A DNA stretch of 64,000 nucleotides from JACRBT01 sp964474285 (GTDB lineage: Bacteria > Chloroflexota > Dehalococcoidia > Tepidiformales > Tepidiformaceae), in assembly GCA_964474285.1 (NCBI GenBank), contig CAYYSD010000002.1, positions 4,009 through 68,008 of the forward strand, written 5' to 3'. This document shows, piece after piece, positions 16,686 to 24,462 of the stretch. The notes beneath the pieces are model-generated. The model saw only the letters and a list, made by a program, of their open reading frames with translations. It did not search any database and was not told the DNA's origin. Within the stretch, counting starts at the first letter, position 1; every line of letters begins with the position of its first letter. Both the position numbers and the translations under genes were made by a program.

Positions 16686-17528
16686 CTACCAGGGGCGGCT
16701 GGTCCCCTGCTCTTGCTCATCGAAGCGGGCGTTTTGTTGCTTGGACCATTCCACGCGGCTGGGCGCCGCTTCGCTCCCACCCCTCGTTCCGCCGACGAGC
16801 CAGAGATTGCTGGAGGCGCGGATCGCGGCGTTGTGTCCCATGACGTCTGCAGCCTGGTTCATGGACATCTTCGAGACCTTGAGCGCATAGAGATCATTGA
16901 GGGCGATCCTGTTCGCAAGCCACATCGTTGCCTCGCGAAGGCGTTCGCGGGGCACGACGCGGTTGACCATGCCGGCCCGTTCGGCCTCCGCGGCGGTGAC
17001 AAAGTCGCCCGTCCAGAGCGCTTCCTTCGCTTTCTTCACGCCGAGGTCCACGAAGTGCGTGGCGTATTCGTGATGGACGCCGCCCCAGCGCACGGAACGG
17101 TCCGCGAACTTCGCGTCGTCCGAAGCGACGATGAGGTCGCAGGAGGCCGCCAGCATCCAGGAACCCATGATGCAGTAGCCCTGGACCATCGCGATGGTGG
17201 GTTTTCCGATGTTGCGCCAGCGGTCGTGCATGCGCCAATAGACGCCGGTGTCCATCGCCTTCGCGCGTCCCAGGGGAGACATGTCGCGGGGGAAGTCTGC
17301 CATTTCTTCCAGGGATTCGGAGGTCCCGAGATCGTGGCCCCCGCCGAAATGGTCGCCGGCTCCCGTCACAACGATGACCTTGACGCCGTCATCAGCCTCG
17401 GCACGGGCGAAGGACTGGTCGAGTTCGGCATACACGCGCCGGCTGATGACGTTGCGCTGCCGTGGCCTGTTGATGGTGATGGTCACCACCTCACCGGCCT
17501 GTTCGTAGAGCACGTGCTTCGATTCCAC
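16686..17528 (-). CDS. Enoyl-CoA hydratase/isomerase family protein
   Basis: A 280-residue crotonase-fold protein, expected to act on an acyl-CoA in the cytoplasm. The oxyanion-hole segments are DHFGGGHDLG and GYCIMGSWMLA, where typical hydratases carry a catalytic Glu near GGGxE; that Glu is not evident. The exact reaction (hydratase, isomerase, hydrolase or C-C cleavage) is therefore open. It shares the HDLGT and RWRN-KPTIA-VQGYCI pattern with the crotonases at 18917 and 23594, forming one subfamily. The GTG start follows AAGGAG by about ten bases. It is downstream of the hot-dog gene and probably in the same LacI-controlled transcript. Confidence 0.85.
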   Translation of the reverse strand: MESKHVLYEQAGEVVTITINRPRQRNVISRRVYAELDQSFARAEADDGVKVIVVTGAGDHFGGGHDLGTSESLEEMADFPRDMSPLGRAKAMDTGVYWRMHDRWRNIGKPTIAMVQGYCIMGSWMLAASCDLIVASDDAKFADRSVRWGGVHHEYATHFVDLGVKKAKEALWTGDFVTAAEAERAGMVNRVVPRERLREATMWLANRIALNDLYALKVSKMSMNQAADVMGHNAAIRASSNLWLVGGTRGGSEAAPSRVEWSKQQNARFDEQEQGTSRPW

Positions 17529-17555
17529 TTCGACGGATCTCCTTTACTGCGTGTT

Positions 17556-17815
17556 GGAATTGGGTTGCGCGGCGACGATACCGGCGTGAAGGTGAACGGT
17601 AACCCGGAAACCCGGACCTGCTGCCCACCCTGGTCCGCCAGGGTGACGCGATACGCGCTCTCCATATCGCTGGTTGCCAGCCTGAAGAAGCCACACGCCT
17701 TCAACCGGGGGCTGTCGAGAACCGTGGGCGGGTCGCCGGCAGGGGCGAGAGTCCAGCCTCGTTCGGTGCCCTCGGCGAACCAGTCGTCCCGGCCGGCAGC
17801 GATGCCGCCACCTCA
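17556..17815 (-). pseudogene. Relic of a CaiB/BaiF CoA-transferase C-terminus
   Basis: Between the crotonase and hot-dog genes, one minus-strand frame (after a stop at about 17816) reads about 85 residues. It includes LAPAGDPPTVLDSPRLKACGFF and later QQVRVSGLPFTFT. This matches the end of class III CoA-transferases (P-AGPV-T-VL-DP-L-ARGFF, then a G-VR-PG-PFRF strand). The first ~300 residues of such an enzyme are missing and no start codon fits, so I call it a decayed fragment. Similar, intact CoA-transferases lie elsewhere in the window. Confidence 0.5.
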
Positions 17816-17855
17816 AATGAAAGAACTCGAACGCAATCGAGCGGCCGGTACTGCG

Positions 17856-18677
17856 TCACTGCTTGAGGAGCCAACGAATCTTTTGGCGGGCAACCGCCGT
17901 TTGCCGCCCCGCAGGGTCAACGACGTTGAATTCGGTCGTTCGGAACCCGGACCGTGCGCTCGCGCCCGACTCGATCAGCCGTGAGGTCACCTGGTGAGGG
18001 ACTCCGGCAAACATCGGACCGGCCTGAAGCAGTTCCCAAACGCTGTTCATGCCCGCCTGGGGAACGTCGCCCCCGTTGGCCTGCCGCACGCGGCCCCCTG
18101 TCCCAATGAGCATGTACATGAACGAAGGCACGATCGGTCCGCCCCAGGGGGAGGCGTCCGTGTACCACAGCGAGTCGTCTCCCACCAGCTCCCTGCGGCT
18201 TGCGCTCTCATCGATCGTGAAGGTGCGCGTGAACACCGCCTCCGGTGTTGTACCCGGCGCGGGCGCGTCCGCGGCCGGCCCGCGGCCCGCGCGTTCCCAT
18301 GGAGGAACCGCAGTCTCCGCGGACTTCGCGAGGCCGGCATATCCGGCAGTTGTGCGAACACCCTTCCTGGTCTCGAAGGCCAGTTCGATCAGGGTCTCAT
18401 CCGTCCCGGTGGGCTCCAGTTCCTTGGTGACGATACGAAACTGGTCGTCCTCGTAGAGCGGGTGAATGTAGGACTGCTTCATGAACCCGCGCTCATACCA
18501 GGCAGGCCCAAAGCGCTCGACGACAGCCTTTGTGACGAAGGCAGAGTGAACCGAGCCCCCAATGAGGGCGGCCTTGAACCCGAGGGAGCGCGCGCGCTCG
18601 TCGTCGTGAATCGAGCCCCTGGCGTCTGCCGAAAGGTTCTTCGATTGAAGCCAAACCGGATCCTGGATCGCTGCCAT
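17856..18677 (-). CDS. Hot-dog-fold MaoC-like dehydratase family protein
   Basis: A 273-residue soluble protein whose length and layout fit a double hot-dog protein. The N-terminal half (HDDERARSLGFKAALIGGSVH, then YIHPLYEDDQFRIVTKELEP) looks like the MaoC/FAS1-like dehydratase fold. The C-terminal half also has hot-dog-like strands. Such proteins hydrate enoyl-CoA or form thioesterases. The catalytic Asp-His pair of MaoC is not clearly placed, so activity is uncertain. A perfect LacI-type palindrome lies 12 bases upstream of the start, so the gene is very likely repressed by the regulator at 26859-27878. Confidence 0.65.
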   Translation of the reverse strand: MAAIQDPVWLQSKNLSADARGSIHDDERARSLGFKAALIGGSVHSAFVTKAVVERFGPAWYERGFMKQSYIHPLYEDDQFRIVTKELEPTGTDETLIELAFETRKGVRTTAGYAGLAKSAETAVPPWERAGRGPAADAPAPGTTPEAVFTRTFTIDESASRRELVGDDSLWYTDASPWGGPIVPSFMYMLIGTGGRVRQANGGDVPQAGMNSVWELLQAGPMFAGVPHQVTSRLIESGASARSGFRTTEFNVVDPAGRQTAVARQKIRWLLKQ

Positions 18678-18688
18678 ATTCTGCTCCT

Positions 18689-18702
18689 CGGAAACGTTTC
18701 CG
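18689..18702. promoter_or_regulatory. LacI-family operator, copy 1
   Basis: CGGAAACGTTTCCG is a perfect 14-bp palindrome with the central CG typical of LacI/PurR-family operators. It sits 12 bases before the start of the hot-dog gene (minus strand), overlapping its likely ribosome or promoter region. A second copy of the core lies about 125 bases away. Confidence 0.75.
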
Positions 18703-18813
18703 ACATGCTGTTTGGGCCATGTGGCCTGTGTGCAACTATCGAGAGAACGACAATTGAGACCCGAGGTTCGACTCCGGACACTTGACAGGAAAGAATGGCC
18801 ACATCAGACTTCC

Positions 18814-18825
18814 GGAAACGTTTCC
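18814..18825. promoter_or_regulatory. LacI-family operator, copy 2
   Basis: GGAAACGTTTCC is identical in its core to the palindrome at 18690-18701. It lies 92 bases before the crotonase start at 18917 and 26 bases upstream of a TATACT (18852-18857) that could be a -10 element. It probably controls rightward transcription of the ABC/crotonase/CoA-transferase genes. Confidence 0.72.
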
Positions 18826-18916
18826 TGTGCTCTCTTGTTCTGGCGCAACGCTATACTACAGAGTCTAGGTTTGTCAGTCGAGTAGAATCTGGGCCGAGGA
18901 TCGTGGGGGGCAGCAC

Positions 18917-19765
18917 ATGGAATACACCCAGATCACCTATGAGGTGGCCGACCGTGTCGCGTGCGTCAGCCTGAACCGGCCGGAGTATCGCAACCCGATC
19001 GGGCGCATTACCGTCGAGGAGCTCGATCACGCCTTCCAGCGAGCCGTCGCGGACTCGGATGTCGGCGTCGTCTTGCTCCGGGCGGAAGGGCACCACTTCT
19101 CCGCGGGGCACGACCTCGGGACCCCGGCCAAGGTCCGCGACGACGCGGAACGGCCTTACCGGCCCGGCGGCCGCGGACAGTTCGAGCGCTCCTGGGAGCT
19201 CTACATCGACCCCGGGCTCCGCTGGCGGAACCTGCCCAAGCCCACCATTGCGGCTGTCCAGGGCTATTGCATCTGGGGCGGCTGGATGGTTGCGACCGCG
19301 ATGGACATCGTCTTCGCGACCGAGGATGCGAAGTTCCTCGGCAGCAAGTTCCAATACTTTTCGNNNNNNNNNNCGGTCCCGTGGGATCTCGGCATCCGCA
19401 AGGCGAAGGAAGTGCTGTTCGAAGCGCGCTTCATTTCTGCCCACGAAGCACAACAGTACGGCTTTGTCGGGCGCGTGTTCGCGACGAAAGAGGAACTCGA
19501 CGCGGAGACGCTGGCCTATGCGAAGCGCGTCGCGCAACAGGATGAGTTCGCCCTGCGGATGACCAAGTACGCCATCAACCAGGCGCAGGATGCGCAGGGG
19601 TATTCGAACTCGATCGTCACGGCGCACAATTCGCAGGTTGGTGGCGGCAACAGAAACGACGGCGCGCCCTCGCAGGGGTATTCGTTGCCGTCGGGCGAAC
19701 GGCGTGTGGCACCGGTTCAGCGGGCACTCGAGAACATGGCAGCGGCGAAGGGGCTGCTTCCGTAG
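18917..19765 (+). CDS. Enoyl-CoA hydratase/isomerase family protein (contains a 10-N gap)
   Basis: A crotonase-fold protein of about 280 residues with oxyanion-hole segments HHFSAGHDLG and GYCIWGGWMVA; the usual catalytic Glu after GG is not evident. It is a close paralog of the crotonase at 23594 (shared RPEYRNPIGRI, ELYI-GLRWRN, VPWD/IPWD-GIRKAKE). The N gap at 19364-19373 falls inside it. The paralog reads YFCIPWD where this reads YFS-gap-VPWD, so little or no sequence is really missing. It is first in a rightward cluster (crotonase, binding protein, two permeases, crotonase, CoA-transferase) behind a LacI-type operator, suggesting breakdown of an imported compound through CoA esters. Confidence 0.85.
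   Translation: MEYTQITYEVADRVACVSLNRPEYRNPIGRITVEELDHAFQRAVADSDVGVVLLRAEGHHFSAGHDLGTPAKVRDDAERPYRPGGRGQFERSWELYIDPGLRWRNLPKPTIAAVQGYCIWGGWMVATAMDIVFATEDAKFLGSKFQYFSXXXXVPWDLGIRKAKEVLFEARFISAHEAQQYGFVGRVFATKEELDAETLAYAKRVAQQDEFALRMTKYAINQAQDAQGYSNSIVTAHNSQVGGGNRNDGAPSQGYSLPSGERRVAPVQRALENMAAAKGLLP
19364..19373. other. Assembly gap (10 N)
   Basis: Ten Ns interrupt the crotonase gene. The left flank ends TTTTCG and the right begins CGGTCCCG. Merging the shared CG gives an in-frame YFSVPWD that matches the paralog, so the contig ends probably abut. Confidence 0.95.
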
Positions 19766-19852
19766 CGGCGGGACGGCCTATGCAATCGTCCCGTGGTTGA
19801 CAGCGGCCGCGCGGACACAGCACTCCGGTGAACCCGGATGGAGGGGATGACC

Positions 19853-21535
19853 TTGGTTAATCGCGAAGATTCCTACTGGGGACGGCGCCGGCTGAGCCGC
19901 CGCCGGATCCTCCAGGGCACCGCGACCGGGGCGAGCGGGCTGCTGGGCGCCGCTCTCGTTGGTTGCGGCGACGACGATGATGGCGGTGGCTCGGGCGCCC
20001 CGGTGGGTATCCCGACGGCGCGCGCTACCAGCACGCCGGTTGCCACACGGAATAAGGGAGGCACGCTCAAGTTTGCCTTCACCATCCCGACGCGGGTTTC
20101 GCCCCGCGGGGCCACGGGCGGAACGCACCAGGAATACCTCAACGTCCTCGGCGATTCCTACGTCTACATTAATTCGAAGGGTGAGTTCGACCCCAAGCTC
20201 TCACTCTGGCAGTCCTGGGAACAACCGGATGGCCAGACCATCAACGCCAAGATCCGCCCGAACGTGAAGTTCCACGACGGCACCGTCTTCGATGCGAACG
20301 CTGTGAAACGCCACCTCGACTTCATGACCGTGGCGAAGAACGTCCCGAACTTCGGGTTCTTCTCATGGTTCGAGAACTACGACAGCGTCACGGTCATCGA
20401 TAGCTCGACCGTCCGGCTGAAGTCAAAGACCCCCGACGCGTCGTTCCTCGGAATCTTCGGCCTGGCTCCTGGCGTGCCGTTCTCGCTCAACCAGGTCGAT
20501 AAGCTCGGCGACGACGAGATGCGCCAGCCGGCCATGACGGGCCCGTACCTCCTCAAGTCGTACAAGGAGGAGTCGGGCATGCTCATGGAGGCGAACCCTG
20601 AGTACTGGGGCGAGCGGACGTTCGACACCATCGACTGGCAGCACATCGCCGACTCGAAGATCCGCGCAGCCACGCTCCAGTCCGGCGACCTCGATGCGGT
20701 GTGGTACATCGCGAGCGACGAAAGCACGCTCATCCTTTCCAAAGACTCCACGTACAAGAACTTCCCACTTTCTGTTGCGCCCGAGTCACTGGAGATGAAC
20801 CATGCGCGCCCCGGACTTCGCGACCTTCGTGTCCGCCAGGCCATCGCATCGGCCTTGGACAAGAAGAAGGTCGTGGAAGTCGTCATGCGAACGCAGGGGC
20901 GACCGACGCTTACTGGCCTCATGCCACCGAACACATGGGGCGCGCTCGAGTATGAGAAGTACCCGTTCGACCTCAAGGCGGCGAAGCAGTACCTGGATGC
21001 TTCAGGCGTGCAGACCCCGCTGAAGCTGGTCTATGGATACAGCGGTACCGCCGCGGCGAACCAGGCTCAGCTCACGACGATTCAGATTTACCAGGAAGGC
21101 CTGCGCCAGATCGGGATCGAACTGGAACTGAAGAACACCCCGGTCGCCTCGACCGTAGCGAACTCCGAATGGCAGAAAGGCGAATTGGACTTTGTCCAGG
21201 GCTCGCCCGGTGTCAGGCCGGACCCCTCCATCCAGTACAACATCTATCTCAGCAGCAAGGCCTCCCTCGCACCCGGCGCCCGATACTCCACCGACCCTAT
21301 CCACAAGGACATCGACGCCAAGATCCAGAAGTCGCTGGAGACCTTCGACCGCAACGAACGCGAGAAGATCTTCCACGACCTGCACCGGACGATGATCGAC
21401 AACGTCGTCTGCCGTGTTCCCACCATCGACCGGGTTCGGTGGTTCTTCCATCGCAACACCGTTGTCGCCGCCGACGAAGTCGTGAATGCGCCAGGTGGCG
21501 CGAGTTTCCGGCTGCGCAACGTCTGGAAGGCGTGA
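19853..21535 (+). CDS. ABC transporter substrate-binding protein, Tat lipoprotein (SBP_bac_5 family)
   Basis: A 560-residue extracytoplasmic binding protein of the peptide/nickel/opine class. The N-terminus has a twin-arginine motif (LSRRRIL) and a lipobox (LVGC) followed by an acidic linker, so it is exported folded and lipid-anchored. The body has family features: GGTLKFAF, FHDGTVFDANAVKRHLDF, TGPYLLKSYKEES, and RDLRVRQAIASALDKKKV. The TTG at 19853 was chosen because GGAGGGG lies six bases before it; ATGs at 19838 and 19847 are upstream or too close to that site. Two permease genes follow. The substrate is unknown; neighbours suggest an organic acid or hydrophobic compound as readily as a peptide. 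Confidence 0.88.
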   Translation: MVNREDSYWGRRRLSRRRILQGTATGASGLLGAALVGCGDDDDGGGSGAPVGIPTARATSTPVATRNKGGTLKFAFTIPTRVSPRGATGGTHQEYLNVLGDSYVYINSKGEFDPKLSLWQSWEQPDGQTINAKIRPNVKFHDGTVFDANAVKRHLDFMTVAKNVPNFGFFSWFENYDSVTVIDSSTVRLKSKTPDASFLGIFGLAPGVPFSLNQVDKLGDDEMRQPAMTGPYLLKSYKEESGMLMEANPEYWGERTFDTIDWQHIADSKIRAATLQSGDLDAVWYIASDESTLILSKDSTYKNFPLSVAPESLEMNHARPGLRDLRVRQAIASALDKKKVVEVVMRTQGRPTLTGLMPPNTWGALEYEKYPFDLKAAKQYLDASGVQTPLKLVYGYSGTAAANQAQLTTIQIYQEGLRQIGIELELKNTPVASTVANSEWQKGELDFVQGSPGVRPDPSIQYNIYLSSKASLAPGARYSTDPIHKDIDAKIQKSLETFDRNEREKIFHDLHRTMIDNVVCRVPTIDRVRWFFHRNTVVAADEVVNAPGGASFRLRNVWKA

Positions 21536-21644
21536 TCAGGAAGGCGTCCGCATGCGCCGTGGTATGCGGGGAACGGCCGGTTCTTACCCCTTGGCCCGCC
21601 GTTCCCCCATACCGACTTCTCCACATCAGTGAGGTTGCCGGACC

Positions 21645-22598
21645 TTGACGCACTTTCTTGTGATGAGGCTGTTTCAGGCGATCCTGACGGTCCTCGTCGT
21701 CACGATCTTCATCTTCGTGTTGATGAGACTCTTGCCTGGAGATCCAGTCAGGAACCTGGTAACCGGCGGCGACAACACGCTGACTGATGAGCAGATCAAG
21801 GCGAAGGAACACGAACTCGGGCTCGACAAACCCTGGCCGGAACAGTACGTACGTTGGCTTGGCGGCGTGGCGAGTGGCGACTGGGGCCGGACGGCCTCCG
21901 GGAGCGCGAAGATCACGGAATCGATCAAGGAGCGGCTGCCGGTCACCCTTCAGTTGGCGTTGCTCACATGGCTCGTCACCTTCGCCTTCGCCATTCCGAT
22001 CGGCGTGGTCTCCGCGCTCAAACGGAACAGCTGGCTCGATGTCACCATCACCACCGGTTCGTTGGCCGGCCTCGCCGCCCCGAATTTCGTCGTCGCCCTC
22101 CTGCTCATCATCCTCTTCACGCTCGAACTGAAGTGGCTCCCGGCCCGAGGGTATGTCTCTCTGGCAGACGACCCAGTGCAGGCACTCAAGCACTTCACCA
22201 TGCCCGTGATCACGCTGGCGACCGCAGGCATGGCAGGCGTAGCCCGCCAAACGCGGTCGGCAATGCTCGAGGTGATGAAAGAGGACTACATCCGGACGGC
22301 CCGGGCGAAGGGCCTCTCGGCCTGGTCAGTGATCATCCGCCACGCGATGAAGAACGCCCTGCTCCCGATCGTTACCATCATGGGCTTGCGGTTCGGCGGC
22401 CTTATCTCCGGTTCCATCATTATTGAGTCGGTCTTCGGCATACCCGGGATGGGCAGTCTGACCATCACGGCGGTGCGACAGAGCGACTACAACGTCATCC
22501 AGATTCTCGTGATGCTGTTCGCCTTGATGACGATCATGGGCAATCTCATAGCGGACTTCGTGTACACCAGGATGGATCCGCGGATCCGGCTGAGTTAG
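21645..22598 (+). CDS. ABC transporter permease, DppB type
   Basis: A 317-residue membrane protein with six hydrophobic segments and the DppB/OppB layout: an N-terminal helix (FLVMRLFQAILTVLVV), a periplasmic LGLDKPWPEQYVRWLGG region, then the transport domain. The EAA loop DYIRTARAKGLS couples to an ATPase. The start is TTG with GAGG about 14 bases upstream; GTG at 21660 is an alternative. It lies 109 bases after the binding-protein gene and 17 before the second permease gene. No ATPase gene follows. Confidence 0.88.
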   Translation: MTHFLVMRLFQAILTVLVVTIFIFVLMRLLPGDPVRNLVTGGDNTLTDEQIKAKEHELGLDKPWPEQYVRWLGGVASGDWGRTASGSAKITESIKERLPVTLQLALLTWLVTFAFAIPIGVVSALKRNSWLDVTITTGSLAGLAAPNFVVALLLIILFTLELKWLPARGYVSLADDPVQALKHFTMPVITLATAGMAGVARQTRSAMLEVMKEDYIRTARAKGLSAWSVIIRHAMKNALLPIVTIMGLRFGGLISGSIIIESVFGIPGMGSLTITAVRQSDYNVIQILVMLFALMTIMGNLIADFVYTRMDPRIRLS

Positions 22599-22615
22599 GG
22601 GAAGGGATAGCGGAA

Positions 22616-23521
22616 TTGACGACAGACCTGTTGGAAACGACGGCCTATTCGATCCCGATTGAACCGTCCCTTCGGGCACGGTTCCGGCGTTCCGTCTTCG
22701 GGCGGCTGTTGCGCTTGCGATTGGCCCGCATCGGCATCCTGTTCGTGACGCTCGTGGTGTTCTGTGCCGTGTTCGCGCCGCAACTTGCGCCTTACGGCCC
22801 CACCGAATTCGCGGGCGCGCCCGCCGAAAAGCCGTTCACGACCGATCGAATCCTGGGAACCGATGTCATCGGCCGGGACCAGCTTACGCGTCTCCTTTAC
22901 GGAGCAAGGGCATCGGTCCAGGTTGCGGTGATGGCCGTCCTCTTCGGTGTTTCGTCCGGCCTCGTCGTGGGACTGGTCGCCGCTTACTTTCGCGGCGCTG
23001 TCGATGCGGTCGCGATGCGTCTCATGGACGCGATGCTTTCGCTCCCCGGTCTTGTCCTTCCGCTGACTCTGCTCTCGGTCTTCGGCGGGGGCATTTCCAC
23101 CGTGAGCCTGACACTCGGGATCGGGTTCATCCCGTCCGTCTCCCGGCTGGTGCGGGGGCAGGCGCTGGCACAGCTCGGACGGGACTACGTGCAATCGGCG
23201 ATCACGTCTGGCGCGGGCCACACGCGAATCATGTTTCGACATGTCCTTCCGAACTGCATGGCGCCGGTGATCGTTGTGGCTTCGCTGGACCTGAGCGTGG
23301 CCATCATCGCCGAGGCCGGTTTGAGCTTCCTGGGCGTTGGTGTCACCCCGCCGACGCCGACCTGGGGGATCATGCTTTCGATGGGCTTCGAGAACATCCG
23401 CACGGAGCCATCGCTGGTGTTCGCCCCGGCGGCCGCGATCTTCCTGCTCGTCCTTTCCATCAACTTCATCGGCGATGGCCTGCGCGATGTGCTGGACCCG
23501 CGTCTGCGCAACGAAATCTGA
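22616..23521 (+). CDS. ABC transporter permease, DppC type
   Basis: A 301-residue membrane protein of the DppC/OppC type. It has a cytoplasmic N-terminus, a first helix (about 35-55), the typical LGTDVIGRDQLTRLLYGARASV segment, and four further helices. The EAA loop DYVQSAITSGAGH is unusual at the end, but in the right place. It pairs with the DppB-type permease directly upstream. The TTG start has GAAGGG nearby. No DppD or DppF ATPase is encoded within the window, so the importer must borrow one from elsewhere. Confidence 0.88.
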   Translation: MTTDLLETTAYSIPIEPSLRARFRRSVFGRLLRLRLARIGILFVTLVVFCAVFAPQLAPYGPTEFAGAPAEKPFTTDRILGTDVIGRDQLTRLLYGARASVQVAVMAVLFGVSSGLVVGLVAAYFRGAVDAVAMRLMDAMLSLPGLVLPLTLLSVFGGGISTVSLTLGIGFIPSVSRLVRGQALAQLGRDYVQSAITSGAGHTRIMFRHVLPNCMAPVIVVASLDLSVAIIAEAGLSFLGVGVTPPTPTWGIMLSMGFENIRTEPSLVFAPAAAIFLLVLSINFIGDGLRDVLDPRLRNEI

Positions 23522-23593
23522 CGGGCAGTTTTCTGCGTGGTGGGAGCTCCGCTCCGCGGCCAACGGCGGCCACCGTTCCAGGGAGGAACCTTC

Positions 23594-24460
23594 GTGAACT
23601 ACACCCAGATCGAGTACGAGAAGCGCGGCGCCGTCGCCGTCGTTACGCTCAACCGGCCCGAGTACCGCAATCCGATCGGGCGGATCGCGATCGAAGAACT
23701 CGATGACGCATTCACCGCCGCCGAGCGAGATCGGGATGTCCGGGCGATCGTCTTGCGAGCCGAGGGTCTCCACTTCTCTGCGGGCCACGACCTTGGCACA
23801 CCGGCCAAGATGCGAGACGACGAAGAACGGCCCTATCCGCCCGGGGTGCCGGGTGTGTTCGAACGAAGTTGGGAGCTCTACATCGAGCGCGGCTTGCGCT
23901 GGCGCAACCTTTCCAAGCCGACCATTGCGGCCGTGCAGGGCAAGTGCATCTGGGGCGGATGGATGGTCGCCACCACCATGGACATCATCTTCGCCTCCGA
24001 TGATGCGGAATTCCTCGGGGGCAAGGGACAGTACTTCTGCATTCCCTGGGACGTAGGCATCCGCAAGGCGAAGGAGATCCTGTTTGAACCCCGCTTCATC
24101 GATGCCTACGAGGCGCTCGACCTCGGCTTCGTCAACCGCGTCCTCCCTCGCGAGCAGCTCGATGACGAAGCGCTGTCCTATGCGGCCCGGGTCGCCGAGA
24201 ACGACGCATGGCAGCTGCGCATGACGAAGCTCGCCATCAACCAGGCGCAGGACATGCAGGGGTATACGACCCACATCGTCGNNNNNNNNNNCCACAGCAC
24301 ACCGAACGAAGGTCGTAGCTCCCAGGGTGCGCAACTGCCGTCCGGCCAGCGGCAGGTGGCGCCGGTCGCCCGGGCTCTCCTGAACCGCGACAAGGTGCGC
24401 GGTGTCTGGGGTGTTGCACGCGACGCCGGTGGACAGATCGTCAAGGTATTGAGAGGTTAG
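23594..24460 (+). CDS. Enoyl-CoA hydratase/isomerase family protein (contains a 10-N gap)
   Basis: A crotonase-fold protein of about 288 residues, paralogous to the one at 18917. Oxyanion-hole segments are LHFSAGHDLG and GKCIWGGWMVA. The GTG start at 23594 follows GGGAGG by about eight bases. A 10-N gap (24282-24291) lies near the C-terminus; the paralog there reads IVTAHNS where this reads IV-gap-HST. It is followed three bases later by the CoA-transferase gene. Two similar crotonases bracketing one importer suggest successive steps on related CoA esters, or subunits of one enzyme. Confidence 0.85.
   Translation: MNYTQIEYEKRGAVAVVTLNRPEYRNPIGRIAIEELDDAFTAAERDRDVRAIVLRAEGLHFSAGHDLGTPAKMRDDEERPYPPGVPGVFERSWELYIERGLRWRNLSKPTIAAVQGKCIWGGWMVATTMDIIFASDDAEFLGGKGQYFCIPWDVGIRKAKEILFEPRFIDAYEALDLGFVNRVLPREQLDDEALSYAARVAENDAWQLRMTKLAINQAQDMQGYTTHIVXXXXHSTPNEGRSSQGAQLPSGQRQVAPVARALLNRDKVRGVWGVARDAGGQIVKVLRG
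24282..24291. other. Assembly gap (10 N)
   Basis: Ten Ns inside the second crotonase gene. The frame is preserved across the gap. By comparison with the paralog, the true missing sequence is probably only one to a few codons. Confidence 0.95.
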
Positions 24461-24462
24461 AG

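Noticed and set aside
18835..18857. Canonical promoter with TTGTTC and TATACT before the crotonase gene
   Set aside because: TATACT is plausible, but the TTGTTC lies only 11 bases away, and no good -35 box is found at 16-18 bases.
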